A DNA stretch of 64,000 nucleotides from assembly GCA_930367215.1 (NCBI GenBank), contig OV884056.1, positions 286,422,067 through 286,486,066 of the forward strand, given 5' to 3'. The translations under genes and the position numbers were made by a program. This document shows positions 55,553 through 64,000 of the stretch, piece by piece (within the stretch, counting starts at the first letter, position 1; the number at the start of each line of letters is the position of its first letter). This stretch comes from Pollenia angustigena (taxonomy: Eukaryota; Arthropoda; Insecta; Diptera; Polleniidae). The notes under the pieces were generated by a model. It worked only from the letters and a program-made list of their open reading frames with translations, did not search any database and had not been told where the DNA came from.

Positions 55553-58500
55553 ATAAAAAAAAAAAAAAAAAAATTGCTTTTTTAAAACAACATTTCGCCG
55601 TAAATGGTTCTCTCTAGTTCTTGCTGAACTAAAATTTTGTCCTTCTCTGTTTTGTTCTACATTCTTCTGAAAATACTTTTTTTGGTGTTTTGATTTCTTT
55701 TTTTTTTATTAAAAATCAATATTTCATTTTATAATTTGCGTTATTTTTCTTTTTTGCACAAATCAGATAAATTTCTTCTTCTGCTTTTAAACTTGTTGTT
55801 GTTGTTGGTGTTGTTTTTACATTTTTGTTAAACAAATATTTGGTTCTTGTTGTTGCTGTTTTTAAATTGATATGCACCGACAATAAATGTGTTAAAATGC
55901 AGCAGAAAAATAAATTTAATTTTAGCTTGAACAAATTTCTTAAAACAACAACGAAAAACAACATTTTGGTTGTTTTTTTTTATATATGAAGGTAAATTTG
56001 TGAGAATGTGTATGTAAAGATATCTACTATATAGTATAAGCCTTATGCATTCAACTTACACACACACATTAAAAAAGGTAAATCGCATACACATGTATGT
56101 AAGTATGTATGAAAGTGTGTTTTTGTGTAAGAGATTGCAACATAAGGTTGTATGTTGTTAACGGGTATAATTGGCAAAAACAAAAAAAAAAAAAAAAAAG
56201 AAAGAAAATTACCAAAAATAACAACAAAATTTGTAATTTAACAGATACACATGCATTCTATGATGCACACACACACACACACACTCGAAACACAAAAATA
56301 ATCGCATTTAGAAAATAAGGTGAATGAATATTATGCCAATTGCATAATCAATGGAAAACCTACACACAACGAAAAATATGAGATTTCTTTTAAGTTTTTA
56401 GGTTAATTAGCCACTAAGGTTTAATCTAGGGAGAGGCTTAGTAGAAACGTTTGAGAGTTTTTTATTAGTTAATTAGGTTTGATTACTGAATTTTTTTCTA
56501 TCTTGAAGTCGTTTTATGAATTTTTATGATGTGAGTTTTGTTTTAAATACTATAATTTTCCACAATTTTTTTGCTATTTGTTGTCTCTAATTTGTTTAAA
56601 CAATGCGTCACTTTTTAGCTGTTTTTGCTGTTACTCAAGTGCTTTAAATAAACACACTTTTATCCCCATTTTTTTTTATATAGAGTTTTTCTTTTTTGTT
56701 GTCGTTTGCTTTAAGACGACACGTGCTTAAATATTTTTTGCTTTTTCAGGTTTTTCTTTTTGAGTTTTTCAGTTCTTTATGATTGATGATTTTTTTTTAA
56801 AGAAAAGTCTTTTTAGAAATGATATGAGTTATAGAAAACACACTTAATCCTTATTTTTTGTCGGTTTGTCTCTTTTTTGCCTCCGCAAATGTTGTTATAA
56901 AGAAGTTGGTTGTCCCGTTGGTTAAATGCAATAATCAGCTGTTTTTGTTTTGTCAAACACGGGCCGGGCCATCCATCCATCAGACTAATTAAATTGTTAT
57001 TAATATTCAGCTCTCCTATTTTTTTTTTTTTTGTTAAAATCAATATAAATCCATTGAAAAATTTTAAGGCTGGCGATGAATTTTGAGGTTATTTAATTTA
57101 AAAAATGATTTTTTTTTAATTTTGATAAAGATTTTAGATAAATTTCTTATTTAATCGTTTAAAGCAGCCACTTTTTATTTATTTGTCTTTTTTTTTTGAA
57201 TTAAAAAAAGTTTTTTGTTTCAATATTTTCTCAAAGAATAATTGTTAAAATGTTCTTTTAATTTAATTTGAAATTAGCAGCTGCTTGTTTGTTAATAAGT
57301 TGTAGTAGTAGTAAAAATTTATTGGCTGTTGCTGTTCCGATGTATAACTTAACACTGATGGTCGAATTTTTTTCTAAAACTGCAACTGTCGTAGCAGCAG
57401 TAGTCATCAACAACAACATCATCACCATTATCATCATTATGGTGTTACACACGCTCAATCACTTACACTTATAAAAGATTTTCTCACTCATTCGTTTTCT
57501 TTGGTTTTTGTTGTTTTTGTTGTTTTCGTAAAGGGGAGTCAATCGGGTGTTGTTAATGCTTTCGTCGTATGAGCAGTAAAATAATGTTCGTTTTTTAAAT
57601 GTCGTGTGCTTGGTTTTTTTGTTGCCTCTACCATACAATTGTTGTTAAATATATGAGTAATAATTGTTGTTGTTCTTGTAACTGCACTCTTCTATTTCTT
57701 CTCTAAAATTATAATTATATATTGTTGTTTTTTCCTAAATTGTAAATATACTAACACATACTAGAAACAAACATACATACACCCAAAATAAGTTGGTTTG
57801 CCTATATTGCATTAGTATTTTTTTTTACTATGCATTTTTCGAGTATTTGTTGTTACTGTTAGTGCTTAACGAAGAATACTGACTGCACTCTTTTTCTTTT
57901 ACTATTTCACTCTTATTTTTTATAACTAAAGCTCTTTATTTTTTAATATTTCATAAAGATTTTAAGCTTTTTTTCAAAGAAAAGTGCATGTTTTTTGGTT
58001 CTCAAAGTTACACAAAGGTGAAATATACTACTACATGCTTAAAAATTCTTTAAATTTTTAACTTAGAAAAAAATATTATTTTTTTAAACAAAAAAAAAAA
58101 AATTTAACTTTATATAGCAAATAAACTTAAACACATCTGCTAGGCTTTCAAGTTTAAACAGTACTACCAATTAGATTTTATTACAAAAATTGTAAATATT
58201 TTTTTGGAAAAATTGTTTGATTTAACCACAGAAAACCTAAAAAACAACAAATAAAAGCTTTTGTTTTATAAAATAAAAAACAGCTTTGCCAAAAAAAAAA
58301 CTCTCTTCAACTATTAGGTAAAATCTATAAAACTCTTTAAAATTTTTTAGCTTTTTTCTCTTAAAACTTTTCAATACAAGGAAGTAAAATTTGGCAGCAT
58401 TTTTTAACATCATCATTATCTTTTAGAGAAATTAAAAAAAAAAAAACTTAAAAAAGCTTTTTATCTCCAACTATAAACTTTTTATAAAATTTTACTCTTC

Positions 58501-59399
58501 ATTCAGGGGGACTCCCTTGTTTTCTGTGTTGTTTTTTTTTCATTATTTTTTTAAGTTTTTCTAGCCAGTTGCATTGGGCGTTGATGTTCAAGGTGATTTG
58601 CAATAGTTTTCGTATAGAAAAATTCAATAACTATTTTTATATGTTTAACACACAAACACACACGCAAACTCATGAGTGAGTGTGCATTTTGGTTTGTTGT
58701 TGTATTATTATGCATTTCTATAAACGTTCTACCTACAATGAGTTGTTATTGTTGTTTTTTTTTTCGCTAGTTTAAAATAGTGTTTGTAACTTGTGTCTTT
58801 ATTTGTTTTTTTTTTTGCTGTATCTCATACAATTATGTGAAATTATCGATCAATTTTGAGGTTAAGGTTAGAAAAACTATTTTGTAGTAAAGAATTAAAT
58901 AAGAAAAATAAAATTAAAAGCAACTTAGAATTATGTATATTTTTGTAACTGGTTATTTAAGAAAATTAGGTCAATTTAGATAAAAATTTGTACTCGTAAA
59001 ATGAAAAGTAAGATTTTTAAAATATTCTTATATACAGCCATGTCACAGAATACAATTCCGTTCGCAAACGGAATTCATTCCGTATTTTGGTGCTTCAGAA
59101 AATGACAAAAAAATGTTTCGGAATGAAACCATTTTTGTTTTCATGAACGGTATGGGAGTTGTCTGAATTAATTTGTTATTTTTCTTTGGGAAAAAAGTTA
59201 AAAATTTTGCAAAAGAGAATAGATGTAATTTTATAACAGCTTCCAATGTGCACTGTTTCGAGGTATCTAATATTTTTTCGTTATAATATTTGAATATTTA
59301 TCGAAAAAATTAATTTACATGGTGGCGAATAAGTAATGTTATGATTTAATTAATAAGTGGATACATTTTTTACGTTTTTTTTTTATTTTTTTCCGAATT
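55553..59399. other. AT-rich, microsatellite-dense sequence, no gene seen
   Basis: An A-run right after the MITE, ttgttgttg runs (55795-55860, 57500-57525), (AC)n at 56266-56286, cat/atc and cag/gtag trinucleotides at 57300-57440, and many T-runs. A small perfect hairpin aattccgttcgcaaacggaatt sits at 59054-59075. The 66-88 codon frames are low-complexity. Overall look: fly intron or regulatory DNA relatively free of transposons. Confidence 0.45.
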
Positions 59400-60770
59400 A
59401 ACTTGGAAAAACTTGGAAAATTTTGATGGAAAGACTCAGGACAGAACAAAGAGCCAAACATGCTCGAATTTATTTTGAAATTCGGCATTTGATTATTCAG
59501 TCTCAAAGATCATACTGAATAAAGAGCTATAAGGCTCATTTTCACACCTATGCCCACTTAAATAAACCAAATTGCAAAATATGTGGCGACCAAAAACCAA
59601 GAACAATTCTCATTTGATCACAAAGAAGGTATTAACTCAAAATTTAAAAATTTTCAGTAGAAGCATAGCTATTTTTAATTCTTTATTAAAGGCATATGAA
59701 AAAGAATTTTTAAACCAACCCTGCAAATAATAGGACCAGTCCAAACACGCCTGTAAAGAGTAGCCAACAATGGACCGGGACTAGTCCAAAAGTAACCCAA
59801 ACGTATGAAAAACATGGTCTATTTAACATTACGATGTCCTAGGGGAGGACCATATAACCCACCTTTGGACTACTTAGGAGTAGTTTTAAAACTATTCCAT
59901 GGTATACACAAGAGGATTAGTTTTGAAGTCGCTTAAAAACGAAAGGACGTCGTTAAATAACGATGACATGTCGTTTCACTACAAACACTTTTTAACAATG
60001 ACATGGTCCATGCTTGCATTACATAGGACCTGTTTTATTAAAATGGATCAGGTGGTCCAATTTTATTTGCAGGGAACTGTTTCATTACCAAAAAGTAGTA
60101 AAAAAAACGACATGTTTACAGCGGGTGGATATAAAAATTACTTGTCGATTTTTTCCAAAAAGTGAATAGAAAAAAAGTTTCGAGTTAATATTAAGTGCGA
60201 ATTGTTAAACATCAAATGCACCCACCCACTTAGATGCACACATTTTTTGTACCTCATTATTTTGACAGCGACGTACAAGTTGATGTTATTTAGAATGGCA
60301 TTCAATACCGGGCATTGAATGAAAATTTTTTAAGGCCCGAGATAGAGAACAATCCAAAACTTGCGCTTCCAACAAGATGGAGCTACAGCTAACACATCTT
60401 ATATAGCTGTGACTCCTTTTTGGCGCTCGAATAATATAACGTTTTTCTGATTTTAACTGGTCACCGCCTTCGCCTGGCTTAACGGCTGCCGATTTTAATT
60501 TGGGAAAAACAGAAGGGTAGGTTTAAGCCAATAACCTAAAAACCATCAAACAGCTTAAGGCGAATATCCGAGAATAATATTTAGACTAAATATTTTCAGT
60601 TCGAACTTTGCCCGATTTAATGGCTCCCGATTTGATTTTGGGGAAGCCAAAAGGGCACGGTGTATGCTAATAAGTCAAGAACCATCTAAAAGCTTAGACG
60701 AATATCCCGGAAGAACCTTTAGACTGAATATTTTCAGTTCGAACTTTTATCAACGTGAATTTGGCAAACT
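59400..60770 (+). pseudogene. mariner-like transposase remnant, interrupted and internally duplicated
   Basis: 59440-59640 matches 54045-54240 (ctcgaatttattttgaaatt against ccaattttgttttgaaagtc; KAHFHTYAHLNKPNCKIW-like text at 59530-59590). After an interruption of about 580 bp it resumes at about 60205 (cacttagatgcacac, as at 54229) and gives LPTRWSYS/FQQDGATANT-like text at 60372, then two direct copies of the DLT--DF/VYANK region (60474 and 60615; offset about 140, both followed by attttcagttcgaactt). Stops and frameshifts throughout. Confidence 0.68.
59719..60074. mobile_element. 356-bp MITE candidate, CCCTGCAAATAA ends
   Basis: Left ccctgcaaataataggacc and right (complement) ccctgcaaataaaattggac form an inverted repeat of about 20 bp. 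Inside, ggaccagtcc, gactagtcc, ttggacta and gtccaa words recur near both ends. It lies in the interruption of the mariner remnant. No clear target duplication. The 88-codon frame at 59899-60165 crosses its right end and is not a gene. Confidence 0.6.
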
Positions 60771-61609
60771 TAGTTTTGAAATAAATCCAACTTTATTATT
60801 TTATTTATTTTATTTATTAATAAGAGAACTTTAAAAATATAAATTCTTTTTAATATATATCGAACGTAATTTCCAATAGATAGAATTTTTTAGAATCTTT
60901 AGAAGTATGTATGTATCATTGTATATATGTACTTAAATTTCGCTTAAACAAATTTACATTAACCTAAAAAACTTTTTTGTATACATAGTTTTTTTGTAAA
61001 GAAATATGTATGTACATTTTAATTTTCGTAGTTACTTCATTACTCGCTTATTGCAAATCTAAACAAGCTGTAGTTGTAAAAATGACGTTAAGTTTCTAGA
61101 ATCTAGATACTTGATACACATACACAGAGATAGTTAGATTTTGCCAAATAGATTTAGACCAGCTTACTCATTCATGTATTTAACGCTCTAAAAGCAGAGT
61201 AATGAAAAAAAAAACAAAGCTTTTAATTTACGTTTAATAAATTAAATAGACCTTCTCTTCAAACAATAATTAGTAAATAGCGAAACTAAGAAGAAGCAGA
61301 GGAAAAACATGGTTATAAATGAAAATATTGCGGTTGTCTGACAGTGGGTTGAGAAAGAAAGATTTTGAAAAAAATTTTGATATATTTTTTTTATTTAAAA
61401 TACGATAGATAGTTTTTATTTCAAAAGAAAGGCAAATAGTATTTGCAATTTTATTGTAATGTATTAAAATAATGCAATACAAGTCAAAGAACTCCGATGG
61501 ACTGATACATACGGTGACCATATTTTTGAAACCTAAATAGTAAAAAGTGGTTCGGAAAGAGAAACCTCGCATGAAAAGACGTACTAGTATCTGCCCAGTG
61601 GTCAAAATT
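60771..61609. other. AT-rich sequence, no certain gene
   Basis: Includes a 111-codon minus-strand frame (61270-61605; LSFEIKTIYRILNKKNISKF inside) rich in Phe, Ile and Asn, not recognised. No repeat partner seen. Confidence 0.35.
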
Positions 61610-61777
61610 CAACCAACCTTCACTCCATATGCTATCATCCACTCAAGTCCGTGAGTGTTTAATTTGATTTTCTAAGTTCAATAATTAAAGAAAAATCAGA
61701 AAGTACCAATCGAAAAACAAAAAAAGTTACCATCTTTAAGTTTCTCAATTTCTCTGGACTCTGCATGTTGAATTTTA

Positions 61778-62346
61778 GGGGGGTGCTTTAATACCATGGT
61801 AGATAAAGCCTAGGGAGATAAAGCCTTTTTTTTGTTTTTTTTTTCATTTGAATGGGAGATAAAGCCATCATGGCCTTAGCTCACATTAGCAATATTAGAA
61901 AATGGCTTTATCTCTCATTTCAGTTCCGGAGACACTCAAGTAAAGTATTGAAATCTGGCTTCGCATACTAAAGTTTTTCTGCGAGACGGCCTGCGGCGTG
62001 CTTAGGGCTATTTTCCTCCAGTAGGACGCGGCAGGTGGCTTCGCTGAATAAAGTTTTCCTGCGTGCGTCACAAGAATAAAAAAATGTTTTTCAATCATAA
62101 CTAAGGATTTTCCTTTTTACAGAATGTTTACACCATGCAAAACAATTTTCTGAAAAATATGGCTTTATCTCTCATTTGCGAAAAAAAATATGGCTATATC
62201 TCCCATTTCGCAAAATTGTACATATGACCTTACCTCTCAATGATTGGGCAAAAAGACCATTATGGCTTTATCTCTCATTCAATTGAGCAATAATGCCATC
62301 ATGGCCTTATCTAACCATAGTTTTAAAGCACCCCCCCCCCCCCTCC
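61778..62346. mobile_element. 569-bp MITE with 8-bp GAATTTTA target duplication
   Basis: Starts ggggggtgctttaataccat and ends (complement) ggagg...ggtgctttaaaactatgg, with gattagataa/ggcc continuing the inverted ends. Flanked exactly by gaatttta at 61770-61777 and 62347-62354. Subterminal words gagataaagcc and atggctttatctctcatttc recur several times in both orientations. An 8-bp duplication points to hAT-, P- or Merlin-type integration. The right end has a C13 run (62331-62343). No transposase; GC-richer interior around 61960-62060 unassigned. Confidence 0.88.
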
Positions 62347-62558
62347 GAATTTTATGTTGGTATATTCAATATTAATAAAAATTCAAAAAGTGCCAGTATA
62401 AGAACGAAAAACACCAAAGAGATCCCTCTTACAGATTCTCATTCACTCGGGACCTTGAATGTTTAATTTTATGTTTCTAGGTCCAATTTTAACGGAAATT
62501 TAAAAAGTACCAACGGAAAATTAAATAAGTACCAACCCAATGAAAAACGGAACTTCCA

Positions 62559-62784
62559 ACGAAGCAGGTTTGTAAGGGAGAAACATAAAAGTTTCGCTTA
62601 CCATTGCGCTTACGGAAGACATGAATTTTATATGGCGAGTTCCCACTTTGAAGCAATACATTTTTTACACATAAAGCGCATTATTCAGCGCACATAAAAA
62701 TTGTTGGATGTAACGATCAGCTATACACACTGAACGTTTTGATACAGTTATTTTTTAGTATTCTCCCTTACAAACCTGCTTCGT
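62559..62784. mobile_element. 226-bp MITE with perfect 24-bp terminal inverted repeats
   Basis: acgaagcaggtttgtaaggg-agaa at 62559-62582 and its exact reverse complement at 62761-62784. Interior has gcttaccattgcgcttacgg and tagcgcattattcagcgcac-like words, no coding. It interrupts the 112-bp array. A target duplication could not be fixed (cca/ggt around the ends). Confidence 0.85.
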
Positions 62785-64000
62785 GGTAAGGGAATGCCGT
62801 AGCACTTGAAATGTTATTTTTTTTTTAATAAAAGTTGTTGAGAGTTCTTTCACTTACTTTACTGCATTTCTGTATGTCTTATTGCGTAGTGCATATTTGT
62901 GCGCTTATTTTTTTAAATGTACCTTTAATGCTTCGCAAAATGATAAAATTTTTTATTGGGAAACGAATTCCTATTAAAGATTCTCATCAGTGTTAAATTT
63001 TATATTCCTCGGATCCAATATTAACGAAAATTAAAAAAAGTACCGGTTGTAGAACAAAAAAGTACAAAAAAACTCTTTCTTTTTAAAGTACTTTTCTTCA
63101 CTGAGGACATTGCATTTTTCATTTAATCTTTCTAGGTCCAATACTAACGGAAATTCAAAAAGTACTAATTGAAAAACAAAAAGTACAAAAAAATAAAAAA
63201 AAAATTGTGTTATAGATTCTCACCCATTTTTAATTTTATATTCCTAGGATTTAATATTAACGAAAATCCAAAAAAAGTACCATTTATAGAACGAAAAAAG
63301 CTCCCTCTTACAGATTTTTATTCACTTAGGACATTGCATGTTAAATTTTATGTTTCTAGGTCCAATACTAACGGAAATTCAAAAAGTACCAATTGAAGAA
63401 CAAAAAGTACAAAAAAAAAATAAAAAAAATTCTCTTTAAGATTCTCATCCATTTTAATTTAATATTTCTAGATCCAATATTAACGAAAATCCAAAAAAAG
63501 TACCAGTTGTAGAACCAAAAAGCACCAAAAAGCTTACCCTCACTCAAGGCCATGCATGCTTAATTTTATGTTTTTAGATCCACGGTAAACAATAATTCAA
63601 AAAGTACCAGTTGAAGAAAAAAAGTACCAAAATTTCAAAAAAGTACTAAAAAACCTGTTCGCCATTTTATCTAATGAACAAAGATAATTAAAAATTTTGG
63701 TTTTAATTTTGGTTTCCAAATTTACCCGTTTTTACCCCTTAAAAATAGTGTTTTTTTTGTTCAAATAGAGAAGAAAAGTGTTCTTAACTGTCTTGCCTTG
63801 GCCGATTTATAGATAAGATTATAATACTTTCATCGATTTACTAATTGATTTTAGCTATTTTTGTGAATTAAAAAAATAAACTCCTTGGAACGGTTTGGCC
63901 GTAATGAAGAAACCATGAGTTGTTCATTCTTTAAAATTTTACTTAAACAAATTTCGGATTTTAAGCAAAGAATCAGAGATATAAACTTTAAGATAGATTA

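Larger units (their letters stand above)
61610..63700 (+). repeat. 112-bp tandem array with alternating monomer types
   Basis: Core aggtccaatactaacggaaa ttcaaaaagtacca recurs at 61674, 62362, 62479, 63010, 63134, 63246, 63358, 63470 and 63576. The last intervals are 124, 112, 112, 112 and 106. Two variants alternate: ggtccaatactaacggaaat with tgaagaacaaaaagtac, and gatccaatattaacgaaaat with gttgtagaac, giving a dimer of about 224 bp. Removing the 61778-62346 insertion and its duplication restores a 111-bp interval between 61674 and 62362. Confidence 0.88.

Noticed and set aside
57258..57474. Paired 66- and 68-codon frames on opposite strands
   Set aside because: Trinucleotide (cat/gta/cag) low-complexity sequence read both ways.

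Overview
The window looks like non-coding DNA from a higher fly, probably a calyptrate such as a blowfly or house-fly relative. That is inferred from extreme AT richness, many decayed non-LTR and mariner remnants, a tRNA-like SINE, GTCCGTCC/GGGTATA repeat tails, TATCGATA-rich DNA-transposon ends, opa-like CAA/TTG microsatellites and eukaryotic splice signals. I found no intact host protein-coding gene and no canonical tRNA or rRNA gene. Everything that can be named is a transposable element, a repeat array or a broken gene carried by an element. The rest reads as intergenic or intronic DNA.

Layout. 0.4-1.7 kb: a broken reverse transcriptase. 1.7-2.9 kb: SINE and dispersed repeats. 2.9-8.5 kb: a 2.66-kb segment duplicated head to tail, each copy holding a 5'-truncated retrotransposon, a 164-bp MITE, a GC-rich 82-bp tandem repeat and the left end of a hAT-like element. 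Nested insertions and an empty site give a relative chronology. 7.86-9.71 kb: the full hAT-like element. 9.98-11.76 kb: an element with iterated subterminal repeats. 11.94-12.59 kb: a large fold-back element. 13.3-14.2 kb: a candidate PIF/Harbinger-like element carrying a three-exon Myb/SANT-like pseudogene. 16.4-18.4 kb: a 1.9-kb element built almost wholly of degenerate hairpin repeats between inverted ends. 20.4-24.6 kb: decayed fly repeats. 25.5-36.1 kb: MITEs, a second SINE, a mariner remnant and a 486-bp MITE with TA target-site duplication. 39.6-45.2 kb: a long field of the palindrome GCAACATGTTGC, best preserved as a 126-bp tandem array. 49.4-50.2 kb: a jockey-clade RT remnant. 54.0-54.9 and 59.4-60.8 kb: two mariner-family remnants, each with a directly duplicated C-terminal part. 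61.6-63.7 kb: a 112-bp tandem array with dimeric structure, interrupted by two MITEs.

The sequence holds no set of cooperating genes. Its interest lies in structural repeats (palindromic and hairpin arrays) and in several well-delimited non-autonomous transposon families whose ends and target duplications can be read directly.
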